Shown: positions 9,132-17,208 of the stretch, piece by piece
Numbering within the stretch: position 1 is the first letter of the stretch
How the letters are laid out: each line of letters starts with the position of its first letter
Position numbers and translations under genes: made by a program
Assembly (NCBI GenBank): GCA_002423585.1
Contig: DIWS01000002.1
Span: 124,001 to 188,000, forward strand
Length of the DNA: 64,000 nucleotides
Source of the DNA: Actinobacteria bacterium UBA6100
Lineage (GTDB): Bacteria > Actinomycetota > Coriobacteriia > Anaerosomatales > Anaerosomataceae
Direction: 5' to 3'
Notes under the pieces: model-generated
Seen by the model: the letters and a program-made list of their open reading frames with translations, nothing else
Told to the model about the DNA's origin: nothing
The model's database searches: none

Positions 9132-10130
9132 CTAGCCCGCGTCTTCGTCGGAGTTGCCGCGCACGATACGACGCACCATGCGCTTCGCGAGAACCAGCGG
9201 CTCGACGAGCCACGGCAGCGTGCTCCGAACGCCAAGCACGATCACGGCGTTCAGCGGAGTATCTCCATGCCTGTTGGCATGCATGAGAAGCCACTTGACG
9301 TGGGGCCAGGCCAGGGCACCTTTACCCCTCGCGTGCAGCCTCGACGCCGCGTCGAATCTGCGCTCGAACTCGCAGTACGTGTTGAGGTGAATGCTGCGTT
9401 CGATCAGTTCGTGATAGCGCAGCCCGAGTTCCTTGTCGAGGAGGGCGAGCGTCTTGACGTACTCGTCCATGCGAGCAGCCTCACGCTGACCTGACCACAT
9501 GCCGCTCTCGTGAACGCGATACGCGGCCATGATCTCGTCGATGAATCCGATCCATCCGTGAGCAGCGTGCAGAACGTGCAGCGAGTAGTCGCTCACCCAG
9601 GTCTTGTCCCACCAGTCAGGAAGGGATTCTACCAGCCCCCATCGATACATGACTGTGCACGTCGCGATGAAGTTCTCCGCCAGGAGGTCCTCGATCTCGG
9701 ATCGCTCGGGCCTGGGGCTACAGGCCTCCATCTCGTGCGGCGCACCGTTCTCATCTACCGCCTGCACGCCATGGAACGACAGAGCACAGTCCGGATGCGC
9801 ATCCATGAACCGTACCTGCTTCTGAAGCTTCTGTGAGCTCGTCCAGTAGTCGTCTCCGTCGAGCACGGCCACATACTCGCCGGAACACTGCAACAGGGCG
9901 TCTGCCAGGTTGCTGCGAGCGCCGACATTCGTCTCCCGCAGTATCAGCCGAATCCGATCGGGGTGGCGCTGTCGGTACCGCCTCAGAATCTCGCGTGTGC
10001 CATCAGTCGAACAGTCGTCTGCAACGATGCATTCGAAATCGAAGTCGCACTCCTGCGCCAGAACGCTGTCCAGCGCCTCAGTGATGTACCTCTCCTGATT
10101 GAAAGTCAGCGTGACGATGCTGACCTTCAT
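9132..10130 (-). CDS. Glycosyltransferase family 2
   Basis: I place the start at the ATG at 10130 (MKVSIVTLTFNQ), giving 332 residues; the open frame reaches 10346 but the extra part is Arg/Gly-rich shadow sequence inside the aminotransferase gene. The GT-A core shows ECIVADDCSTDGT and AVLDGDDYW as the metal-binding acidic site. The C-terminal third is amphipathic with a Leu/Val-rich stretch near the end. It lies 17 bases after the DegT aminotransferase gene, in the same run. Confidence 0.87.
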   Translation of the reverse strand: MKVSIVTLTFNQERYITEALDSVLAQECDFDFECIVADDCSTDGTREILRRYRQRHPDRIRLILRETNVGARSNLADALLQCSGEYVAVLDGDDYWTSSQKLQKQVRFMDAHPDCALSFHGVQAVDENGAPHEMEACSPRPERSEIEDLLAENFIATCTVMYRWGLVESLPDWWDKTWVSDYSLHVLHAAHGWIGFIDEIMAAYRVHESGMWSGQREAARMDEYVKTLALLDKELGLRYHELIERSIHLNTYCEFERRFDAASRLHARGKGALAWPHVKWLLMHANRHGDTPLNAVIVLGVRSTLPWLVEPLVLAKRMVRRIVRGNSDEDAG

Positions 10131-10147
10131 CGGCGACTCCAACTGAC

Positions 10148-11341
10148 TCACGAGACCGCACCTCGTGCCTCTCTGACGCGAGCCGAGCTGTCGAGTGCCG
10201 TGGCGATGACCTCGCAGATCGCGCGGATGTCGTCCGGATCGACCGCTGTGCCTGTTGGCAGCGACAGCGCCTGCTCTGTCAGTTGCTCGGTCGCCGGCAA
10301 CGGGACGCGCAGCTCCCTCAGACTGTAGGGGACCATGGCGTGGCATCCGGGATAGAAGTACCGCCTGGCGAGGATGTTCTCGGCAGTGAGCACCGCTTGC
10401 AGTTCGTTGCGGCTGAGGCCCGCGCGCCCCTCGTCCACGGTGACGACCACGTACTGGTGGTTCGAGCGCTCACCTTCCGGAAGCTGGATCAACTCGATTC
10501 CCGTGATCGGTCCGAGGCTCTCCGCATACGCCTCGTAGTTGCGGATGTTGACCGCTATGAAGTCGTCGAGCGAATCGAGGTTGGTGAGACCCATCGCCGC
10601 GCACACCTCGGTCATCTTCCCGTTGATGCCGATCGACGAAACGTGGTCGGGGCCGTCGAAGCCGAAGTTGCGCATGAGGCGGCAGCGGGTGGCGACCTCG
10701 TCGTCGTTCGTGGTGATCGCGCCGCCTTCGAAGGTGTTGAAGAACTTGGTGGCGTGGAAGCTGAAGCACTCTGCAGCCCCGAAGTTGCCCAGCATGCGCC
10801 CGCGGTGCGTACACGCAAGGGCGTGCGCGGCATCAAAGGCGAGCACAAGCCCCCGCCGGTCTGCGATCTCCTGAAGCGCGTCCACGTCGCACGGACGACC
10901 CCACACGTGCACGCCCAGGATGCCAGTCGTGGCGTCCGTGATCAGCTGCTCGACCTTCGTCGGATCCATGTTGTGTGTGCGGGGGTCGATGTCGCAGAAG
11001 ACAGGTGTGACGCCCTGCCACTCGAGCGCGTGTGCAGTCGCGACGAAGGTGAACGAAGGCATGATCACCTCGCCCGACAGGTCACACGCCTTGGCCATGA
11101 TCTGAAGTGCGACGGTCCCGTTGCACACGGCGATGCAATGGCGCACGCCGAGCAACTCGGCCAGCCGCGCCTCGAATTCCTGCAGCAAGGGCCCGTCGTT
11201 GGACAGCCAGACACGATCGAGCATGGTGTCGATCCGCATCTGGAGCGCCGCACGATCGCCGACGTTGGGCCGACCGACGTGCAGCCGCTCGGCAAAGGCG
11301 GGAGTACCTCCCAGTATGGCCAGCTCACGCGCGTTACTCAT
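10148..11341 (-). CDS. DegT/DnrJ/EryC1/StrS sugar aminotransferase
   Basis: 397 residues, PLP-dependent fold-type I. The cofactor-binding lysine is K199 in FHATKFFNTFEGG, with the aspartate in AFDAAHA about 30 residues before it. Such enzymes transaminate 3- or 4-keto nucleotide sugars. The following acyltransferase (11372), the epimerase (11993), the nucleotidyltransferase (12954) and a 4,6-dehydratase (13683) form a complete route from sugar phosphate to an N-acylated amino sugar. Whether the substrate comes from that dehydratase or from RmlB (a VioA-like role) cannot be told from sequence. Confidence 0.92.
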   Translation of the reverse strand: MSNARELAILGGTPAFAERLHVGRPNVGDRAALQMRIDTMLDRVWLSNDGPLLQEFEARLAELLGVRHCIAVCNGTVALQIMAKACDLSGEVIMPSFTFVATAHALEWQGVTPVFCDIDPRTHNMDPTKVEQLITDATTGILGVHVWGRPCDVDALQEIADRRGLVLAFDAAHALACTHRGRMLGNFGAAECFSFHATKFFNTFEGGAITTNDDEVATRCRLMRNFGFDGPDHVSSIGINGKMTEVCAAMGLTNLDSLDDFIAVNIRNYEAYAESLGPITGIELIQLPEGERSNHQYVVVTVDEGRAGLSRNELQAVLTAENILARRYFYPGCHAMVPYSLRELRVPLPATEQLTEQALSLPTGTAVDPDDIRAICEVIATALDSSARVREARGAVS

Positions 11342-11371
11342 CTGCCGGACGTCCCTTCTTCCACGAGCCGC

Positions 11372-11986
11372 TCACAGCTGCTTCACCGGGCGCGCCGGGA
11401 TGCCCACTGCGAGACAGCGAGCCGGAATGATGGTCGTGACGACCGCCCCCGCACCGCAGACCGACCACTCGCCCACCTCGGTGTTGGGGAGGACCACCGA
11501 CGACGTGCCACAGAAGACGCCCTCGCCCACCGAGGAACCGCCGCCCATCTGGGTCGCCGGCGCAAGGTGCGAATAGGCGCCGACATGACAGTCGTGCGCC
11601 ACGCAGCATGCGACGTTCAGCAATGCTCCTCGGCCGATGTCCGCACCCGAATTCACCACCGCATTCTGCATGACCAGCACACCCTCGGACAGCCGCGCGG
11701 AGCCGCTCACGCACGCCAAGGGATGAACGAGCGTTGGAAGCTCGAAGCGTCCGCCCAAGATGCCGCAGAAGCGCTTCCGCGCCGCTGTGTCGCCGATGGC
11801 CACGACCGCGTACCTTGACTTCACCGCGTCAAGATCGTCGATCACCGCTACACCGGCGATGGGGTGAAGGACCTGCGCGGAGCTCTCTGCGTAGAACGCC
11901 TCGACCTCCATGCCGATGGCGGTCACAAGGTCCGCAACCTCCTTGGCAAGCCCGCCCGCGCCCACTATCAGTACCGTATCCGTCAT
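11372..11986 (-). CDS. NeuD/PglD/VioB-family sugar acyltransferase
   Basis: 204 residues. The N-terminal Rossmann-like nucleotide-sugar domain starts VLIVGAGGLAKEV, and a left-handed parallel beta-helix follows from about residue 85. The catalytic-type histidine is in CVAHDCHVG. The family N-acylates C4-amino nucleotide sugars using acetyl-CoA or other acyl-CoA. It lies 30 bases upstream of the aminotransferase, whose product it would acylate. The acyl donor may not be acetyl-CoA, given the thiolase/dehydrogenase pair 3 kb upstream (see findings). Confidence 0.88.
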   Translation of the reverse strand: MTDTVLIVGAGGLAKEVADLVTAIGMEVEAFYAESSAQVLHPIAGVAVIDDLDAVKSRYAVVAIGDTAARKRFCGILGGRFELPTLVHPLACVSGSARLSEGVLVMQNAVVNSGADIGRGALLNVACCVAHDCHVGAYSHLAPATQMGGGSSVGEGVFCGTSSVVLPNTEVGEWSVCGAGAVVTTIIPARCLAVGIPARPVKQL

Positions 11987-11992
11987 TCGCCT

Positions 11993-12961
11993 CTACTCCC
12001 CGTCACCGTGCGAAACAGCGCTTCCGAGCAACGCGGACTGCATGATCCGACGCATGCTCTCCTCAAGTGGGATTCGTGGCGTCCAACCCAACTGCCCGAG
12101 CCGATCATTGCGACCGATTGACACGCTCGCGACCGTGTCCTCCTGCTCGACCAGCAGGTCGGACTCACGACCGCTGACGGCCACCGCACACTCGACCAGA
12201 TCGCGGATGCTCACTCCCCTGCCCGAACAGATGTTGTACGCCGTACCGGCCTCCCCGTGGAATCCGATAGCGACCAGTGCCCGGGCCACATCGTCGACGT
12301 CGACGAAGTCCCGCACTGAACTCACCTCGCGCAGGCGTACCTCCACGCGCGCCGTGCCCGGATCGCCTGCAACCTGGTGTGCTATACGCTCCACGACGGA
12401 CCCGGCGGGCTCACCGGGGCCGAGCACGTTGAACGGCCGCGCCACGACGGCGCGCACCCCCTCGACTTCAGCGAATGCACGAGCCACGCCCTCGGCGAGC
12501 ACCTTCGAGTGGCCATAATGGGTGGCCGGTTGGAGCACCGCGGCCTCACTGGTAGGCACCTCCGGTGAGGGGCCGTAGACCGCAGCCGAGCTCAACAACA
12601 CAACCCCGCACGTCGGACATGCGGTCGTGACCGCCGACAGCAACGTCCATACGAGTCCGACATTGGCGCGGTAGATCGCCTCGACAGCCTCCTGGCCCCG
12701 TGCGCTGCTGCCTGCGCAGTGCACGATCACGTCGGGCGAGATCTCGGAGAGCACCTCCGTGAACCCGATGCGATCATCCCAGTCGACGACGCGGCTGTTC
12801 AGGCCGTCGAGATCCATGATCGGCTCACATTCGCGAATCAGTGCCGTGACCGCACACCCCCGACTGAGCGCCTCACGGACCACCGCCGAACCGATGAAGC
12901 CGGACCCGCCAGTGACGACCACGGTCGCCCCAGGGCCTGTGACCTGCTTGGAATCACTCAC
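11993..12961 (-). CDS. NAD-dependent epimerase/dehydratase (extended SDR)
   Basis: 322 residues from a GTG at 12961 that overlaps the upstream nucleotidyltransferase stop by 8 bases; the frame continues upstream but reads as shadow. The NAD site is TGGSGFIGSA and the catalytic pair is in YGHSK. It resembles UDP-glucose 4-epimerases and 4-ketoreductases. Between a 4,6-dehydratase and an aminotransferase it could be the epimerase or the 4-keto reductase of the cassette. No specific substrate can be assigned. Confidence 0.85.
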   Translation of the reverse strand: MSDSKQVTGPGATVVVTGGSGFIGSAVVREALSRGCAVTALIRECEPIMDLDGLNSRVVDWDDRIGFTEVLSEISPDVIVHCAGSSARGQEAVEAIYRANVGLVWTLLSAVTTACPTCGVVLLSSAAVYGPSPEVPTSEAAVLQPATHYGHSKVLAEGVARAFAEVEGVRAVVARPFNVLGPGEPAGSVVERIAHQVAGDPGTARVEVRLREVSSVRDFVDVDDVARALVAIGFHGEAGTAYNICSGRGVSIRDLVECAVAVSGRESDLLVEQEDTVASVSIGRNDRLGQLGWTPRIPLEESMRRIMQSALLGSAVSHGDGE

Positions 12962-13682
12962 AGCCGAGGAACTCCGACTTGTGTGCTTCGAACTCCTCGG
13001 CGGCCAGTGCGAAGTCGTCGTGGCGACCGACGTCGAGCCAGTAGCCACCGAACGGTACGCTCCGCACCATCCTCCCGGCTGCGATGAGACGCAGGATGAG
13101 ATCCGGCACGTCCAGCCGCTCGCCATCCCCGATGAACTCGAGAACCTCGGGCGAGAACGCGTTCACGCCCATGCTGACGAGATACTCCGACTTGGGCTTT
13201 TCCAGATAGCCGACGACGTTGCCGCTCTCGTCAGAATCGATCACGCCGAAGTCGACGGTGTGGCTTCGCGTGAATGTCGAGATGGTCGCCGCGGCGCCCG
13301 AGGCTATGTGCGCGTCGAGGAAGGCACGGTAGTCCAGGGTGGTGAGAACATCCCCGTTCATCACGACGAACGGATCCTCGAGGCCATCCACGAGCTTGAG
13401 CGGCCCGGCGGTGCCGAGCGGATGAGTCTCGCGGGAGTAGGTGATCGAGAGGCCGAATTCGCTGCCGTCTCCGAAGTACGCCTGGATGAGCTGCGAGAGG
13501 TAACCGACCGCCAGAGTGACATCGGTCAGCCCCGCCGAAGCGAGCTGCCGCAGAATGATCTCCAGGATCGGAGTCTCGCCAAGTGGCATCAGGGGCTTGG
13601 GGAACACCGTGGTGTACGGAGCCAGACGGGTGCCCCTGCCGCCTGCCAATACAACTGCCCGTTTGCTCACTGGCGCCTCCAT
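12954..13682 (-). CDS. Sugar-phosphate nucleotidyltransferase
   Basis: 242 residues, GT-A-like NTP transferase. The N-terminal signature is LAGGRGTRLAPYT with the lysine in FPKPLMPLG, and VMNGDVL forms the metal site. The length matches the small HddC/RmlA-like group without a C-terminal beta-helix. It activates a sugar 1-phosphate with an NTP, presumably making the substrate of the 4,6-dehydratase directly upstream. The ATG abuts the upstream stop (TAGATG). The base (GDP, CDP, UDP or dTDP) cannot be told from the sequence. Confidence 0.88.
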   Translation of the reverse strand: MEAPVSKRAVVLAGGRGTRLAPYTTVFPKPLMPLGETPILEIILRQLASAGLTDVTLAVGYLSQLIQAYFGDGSEFGLSITYSRETHPLGTAGPLKLVDGLEDPFVVMNGDVLTTLDYRAFLDAHIASGAAATISTFTRSHTVDFGVIDSDESGNVVGYLEKPKSEYLVSMGVNAFSPEVLEFIGDGERLDVPDLILRLIAAGRMVRSVPFGGYWLDVGRHDDFALAAEEFEAHKSEFLGCE

Positions 13683-14672
13683 CTATACGGTGTAGCCCGG
13701 CTTGTAGCGGTCGACGTTCTCGCGCAGCCAGGCGACGGTACGCTCCAGCCCTTCGCGCAGACCGACCCTGGGCTCCCAGCCGGTGACCTCGCGTATGAGC
13801 GCACTGTCGCCCATGAGCCGTTCCACTTCACTCTTTCCGGGTCGCATTCGCGCATCTTCCGAGACGATGGTCGCCGAAGTCCCCACGATCTCCATGATCA
13901 GATTCGCCAGGTCTCCGACCGAGATCTCTTTGCCGGTACAGATGTTGAAATCCCGGCCCACCGTCTGTGCCGAATCGGCGAGAGCGATGAAGCCGGCCGC
14001 AGTGTCCATGACGAAGTTCAGATCACGGGTAGGGAGAACCGATCCGAGGCGAATCTCGGAGGAGCCGCCCAGCAGCTGCGTGATGATCGTTGGAATGACA
14101 GCCCTCGCCGACTGGCGTGGCCCGTATGTGTTGAACGGTCGCGCTGTCACCACGGGCAGATCGAACGAGCGATAGAAGGAGTCGGCAACCGCGTCCGCAC
14201 CGATCTTGGTCGCGGAATACGGCGACTGCCCCTGGCGGGGGTGCTTCTCATCGATCGGCACATACTGCGCAGTACCGTAGACCTCGGAGGTCGATGTCAC
14301 GACGACGCGCTCGAGCGACAGGTCTCGGGCCGCCTGAAGCACGTTCAGAGTCCCTTTGACGTTGGTGTCGACATAGGAGTCCGGCGAGTGATACGAAAAC
14401 GGGATGCCGATGAGCGCCGCCAGGTGGAACACGATGTCGGTGTCCGCAAGGGCAGTGCGAACGCCGTTGGGATCCCTCACATCACCGGCGAACACCTCGA
14501 TCTGATCGCGCACGTCGGGCGCGATCGTATCCAGCCAGCCCCACGAGTTGAACGAGTTGTAGTACACGAACGCCTTCACGCGGCAACCCTCGGCCACGAG
14601 CGCTTCTGTGAGATGACTACCTATGAATCCATCTGCGCCGGTGACGACGACGCGCTTGCCCGAGATGCTCAT
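13683..14672 (-). CDS. LegB-like nucleotide-sugar 4,6-dehydratase
   Basis: 329 residues from the ATG at 14672, which has a strong GGAGGT site upstream. The extended SDR shows TGADGFIGSH, YNSFNSWGWLD after the first helix pair, and YSATK. The YNSFNSWGW segment is typical of the LegB/UDP- or GDP-GlcNAc 4,6-dehydratase group used for legionaminic acid and related sugars. No neuB/legI-type synthase is in view, so the 4-keto product probably goes to the aminotransferase at 10148. It is the first gene of the unit driven from the promoter at 14740-14767. Confidence 0.87.
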   Translation of the reverse strand: MSISGKRVVVTGADGFIGSHLTEALVAEGCRVKAFVYYNSFNSWGWLDTIAPDVRDQIEVFAGDVRDPNGVRTALADTDIVFHLAALIGIPFSYHSPDSYVDTNVKGTLNVLQAARDLSLERVVVTSTSEVYGTAQYVPIDEKHPRQGQSPYSATKIGADAVADSFYRSFDLPVVTARPFNTYGPRQSARAVIPTIITQLLGGSSEIRLGSVLPTRDLNFVMDTAAGFIALADSAQTVGRDFNICTGKEISVGDLANLIMEIVGTSATIVSEDARMRPGKSEVERLMGDSALIREVTGWEPRVGLREGLERTVAWLRENVDRYKPGYTV

Positions 14673-14739
14673 TGGACCTCCGATGTGCTGGCATGAATCC
14701 GCGCGAAAGCAACGACGGCGCGCGTGCGCCGGGGGAAAT

Positions 14740-14767
14740 AGTATAGCGGTACGGCCACCCGTGCCAA
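14740..14767 (-). promoter_or_regulatory. Promoter of the amino-sugar/glycosyltransferase operon
   Basis: The minus strand carries TTGGCA, a 16-base spacer and TATACT, each one mismatch from the sigma-70 consensus, about 70 bases upstream of the 4,6-dehydratase start. Confidence 0.6.
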
Positions 14768-14803
14768 AGCCGAACACTCCCCGTAAACTACGGAGTCAAC
14801 CGA

Positions 14804-14821
14804 CCGGGAGATCATCTCCGG
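14804..14821 (-). terminator. Stem-loop after the dehydrogenase fusion gene, no U-tract
   Basis: CCGG(G)AGAT-C-ATCTCCGG forms an 8-bp stem with one bulge, starting 8 bases after the stop at 14829. A second, weaker hairpin (14776-14796) follows. No T-run is present, so intrinsic termination is uncertain. Confidence 0.4.
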
Positions 14822-14828
14822 GCCGCCC

Positions 14829-15941
14829 TCAGCGATCGCGAACGTACTCGTAGAAGCCACACCCCGACTTTCGGCCGAGCCGGCCCTCGCTCACCATCTG
14901 CACGAGCGTCGGCCTGGGCGCGTAGGTCTCGTCGCCGGTGCGCTCGGCCAGGTTGTCCATGATGTCCACGACCACGTCGATACCGATGAGATCGGCCAGT
15001 GCCAGCGGGCCCATGGGATGATTGAGGCCCAGGCGAATCGCCTCATCTATGGAGGCGGCGGGCGCGACGCCCTCCTCGAGCTCGCGAACCGCTTCGTTCA
15101 ACAGCGGCATGAGTGCGCGGTTCACAGCGAAGGCGGGCTGTGCGGCGACTCTGACCGGTATCTTGCCCAGGGAACGCGTGAATACGTCCAGGAACTCGCC
15201 GGTTGCTGATGAGGTGCGCGACCCCACGGCGGTCTCCACGAGCCGCATCCTGGTCACCGGATTGAAGAAGTGCAGAACGCCGAACTCCTCAGGACGCGAT
15301 AGTCCGGAGGCCAACTCCTCGATGGGCAGACCGGATGTGTTCGTGGCCAGGACTGCGCCGGTTCGCATGGACTTCTCGGCCTCGATCAGTACTGCCCGTT
15401 TGGGCTCGAGCGACTCCACGACCGCCTCGATCACGAGATCGCACACCGACAGCGCTTCGTAGGTCACTGACGTCGTGAGAAGAGCCTCCGCCGATGCGAC
15501 CTGCTCTTCGTCCATGACCCGTCCCAGACGCTCGAGGAGAGTGGCCCGCGACCTGGAGAGCCGCTCCTCGGAGCGCCCGCACCACACAACGCGGTGGCCG
15601 CGCCCGACAAGGAACTCCACAAGACCCCGCCCCATCGTTCCAGTGCCGAGTATGCCGATCACTGCGAGCTCGGCTGCCTCCTCGGCGCTGAATGAGACAG
15701 GCGCGCCCACGGTAGGCGCGGTGTCGAACTTGACGACCGCTCGGGATCCGTCGGGGGCCTCGACCAGCGCGCACCAGTATGGGACATCCTCATGGCCGAC
15801 GCTGGCGGCAACCACTTCGGTGGTTGCGATGATCGTGGCGCTCGCGGGTTCATGTCTCACCAAGGGAATGCGGCACCAGGTGCAGGAGTCAAGCTGGTAT
15901 GCGTAGTCCCGACCACAGTCAGGGCAGGTGAAGTGCTCCAC
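14829..15941 (-). CDS. DUF35 Zn-ribbon/OB-fold fused to 3-hydroxyacyl-CoA dehydrogenase
   Basis: 370 residues, about 90 longer than a normal 3-hydroxybutyryl-CoA dehydrogenase. Residues 1-25 are a Cys4 zinc ribbon (C6, C9, C20, C23) and residues 30-85 an OB-like domain, together the DUF35 architecture of thiolase partners. The dehydrogenase starts near 93 with GTGTMG (99-104), carries the hallmark HFFNP segment with the catalytic histidine, and ends with the all-helical C-terminal domain. The GTG start overlaps the thiolase stop by one base (TAGTG). It likely reduces the 3-ketoacyl-CoA formed by the thiolase. Its place inside a polysaccharide locus is unusual. Confidence 0.9.
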   Translation of the reverse strand: MEHFTCPDCGRDYAYQLDSCTWCRIPLVRHEPASATIIATTEVVAASVGHEDVPYWCALVEAPDGSRAVVKFDTAPTVGAPVSFSAEEAAELAVIGILGTGTMGRGLVEFLVGRGHRVVWCGRSEERLSRSRATLLERLGRVMDEEQVASAEALLTTSVTYEALSVCDLVIEAVVESLEPKRAVLIEAEKSMRTGAVLATNTSGLPIEELASGLSRPEEFGVLHFFNPVTRMRLVETAVGSRTSSATGEFLDVFTRSLGKIPVRVAAQPAFAVNRALMPLLNEAVRELEEGVAPAASIDEAIRLGLNHPMGPLALADLIGIDVVVDIMDNLAERTGDETYAPRPTLVQMVSEGRLGRKSGCGFYEYVRDR

Positions 15942-17080
15942 TATCGTCCTCCAAGAAGGTGGACAGCGCAGGTCCCGCCGACGCCGCCTACGTTGTGCGC
16001 AAGGCCTACACGAGCATCGGCGACCTGGTAGTCACCGGCCTCGCCACGCAGCTGCTTCACGAGCTCGCAGACCTGGCTCACTCCTGTCGCGCCGATCGCG
16101 TGGCCGCCGGCCTTCAAGCCGCCTCCCGGGTTCACTGGAATACGACCGCCTATGTTGGTCTCCCCCTCGCGGATGAGCACGGTTGCTTCTCCAGGCGCCG
16201 CAAATCCGAGGTCCTCCATCGCCACTACTTCTGCGATGGTGAAGCAGTCGTGGACCTCGGCGACATCGACGTCCGAGGGCTGGACGCCAGCCTCTTCGTA
16301 CGCGCGCTTCGCCGCATCCCGGGCTGCGGCGAAGCCGGTCAACGATGCGCGATGGGCGAGAGATATGACGTCGCTCGAAACCGCTGATCCCATGATCCTG
16401 ACACTCCGGGCTCCGCGGTCGCGCGAACTCACTACTGCCGCAGCAGCACCATCGGATACCGGGCAGCAGTCGTACAACCGGAGAGGAGAGGCCACCGGCG
16501 GCCCTGCATCGATATCGGCCTGGCGAACCTTCTTCAGATAGAAGTGGGCTTTGGGATTGAGGTTCGCGTTCGCGTGATTCTTGAGACTCACCAGTTCAAG
16601 ATCACGCAGGGTGGTTCCATACCGGGCCGCATGTGTCCGTGCCAGTAGTGCGTAGTTGGCAGGGAAGTTCAGCCCCTCGAGCTGGTCGAAGATCACGTCA
16701 CCGGCCATTCCGATGTTGCGCGTGAGCTCAAGGCCTACGACACTGCTCATCCGCTCCACGCCCACAACGAGGACCGTCTGGTACCTGGAGAGGGCGAGCA
16801 CCGCCTGATGTACCGCCACGCCGCCCGAAGCGCATGCGGCCTCCGTGCGCCAACTCGGTAGATTCAGCCCGGGGAAGATACCGGCGATGACCGAGTTGAG
16901 GTGCAGCTGCCGTTCGTTGGGCCCACCCAGGAAGTTGGCGACAACGATCGCGTCAACGCCCTCAGGCGCAAGGTCGGCATCGCTCAGCGCGTCTAGGATA
17001 GCCTCCTGCGCAAGCTGCGGCATGGTCTTGGAAGTCGGCCCGAATCGCGTCTTGCCGACGCCTATGACATACGCGGTCAT
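15941..17080 (-). CDS. Thiolase-family protein (SCP2/lipid-transfer-like acetyl-CoA acetyltransferase)
   Basis: 379 residues, thiolase fold. The nucleophile is C83 in EAACASGG. Later conserved blocks are EVHDCFTIAE, GLKAGGHAIGATG with the catalytic His, and GGTCAVHLL with the second Cys. This is the group that pairs with DUF35 proteins, and here the DUF35 domain is fused to the next gene. It probably condenses two acyl-CoA units (or cleaves a 3-ketoacyl-CoA), and with the dehydrogenase would give 3-hydroxyacyl-CoA. The start is ATG with GGCGGT upstream. Confidence 0.9.
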   Translation of the reverse strand: MTAYVIGVGKTRFGPTSKTMPQLAQEAILDALSDADLAPEGVDAIVVANFLGGPNERQLHLNSVIAGIFPGLNLPSWRTEAACASGGVAVHQAVLALSRYQTVLVVGVERMSSVVGLELTRNIGMAGDVIFDQLEGLNFPANYALLARTHAARYGTTLRDLELVSLKNHANANLNPKAHFYLKKVRQADIDAGPPVASPLRLYDCCPVSDGAAAAVVSSRDRGARSVRIMGSAVSSDVISLAHRASLTGFAAARDAAKRAYEEAGVQPSDVDVAEVHDCFTIAEVVAMEDLGFAAPGEATVLIREGETNIGGRIPVNPGGGLKAGGHAIGATGVSQVCELVKQLRGEAGDYQVADARVGLAHNVGGVGGTCAVHLLGGR

Positions 17081-17120
17081 CGCACCGCCCTTGAATCAGA
17101 AGTGGACAGAGAACCCATAC

Positions 17121-17150
17121 AGTGTAACGCGCCGATGAACACTCGCCGAA
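17121..17150 (-). promoter_or_regulatory. Candidate promoter of the thiolase-dehydrogenase unit
   Basis: Minus strand TTCGGC, 18-base spacer, TACACT, about 40 bases upstream of the thiolase ATG. The -35 is weak. Confidence 0.4.
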
Positions 17151-17168
17151 CCGATCGCCCGGAGGAGC

Positions 17169-17185
17169 CGACACGCATCGTGTCG
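17169..17185 (-). terminator. Perfect stem-loop after the GT unit, no U-tract
   Basis: CGACACG-CAT-CGTGTCG is a 7-bp perfect stem with a 3-base loop, 24 bases after the stop at 17209. No T-run follows. Confidence 0.45.
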
Positions 17186-17208
17186 TGATCCCCGGCGATC
17201 CTCAAGTG

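Noticed and set aside
13683..14672. Evidence for a legionaminic or sialic acid pathway
   Set aside because: The dehydratase is LegB-like and the acyltransferase is NeuD-like, but no NeuB/LegI synthase, NeuA/LegF CMP-transferase or NeuC-type epimerase is in the window.
12759..14696. A plus-strand frame of about 645 codons opposite the SDR, nucleotidyltransferase and dehydratase genes
   Set aside because: Shadow of real minus-strand genes; no motif or RBS support.
15941..17080. Thiolase unit as fatty-acid beta-oxidation genes
   Set aside because: No acyl-CoA dehydrogenase, enoyl-CoA hydratase or fadD-type gene is adjacent; only a two-gene unit embedded among sugar genes.
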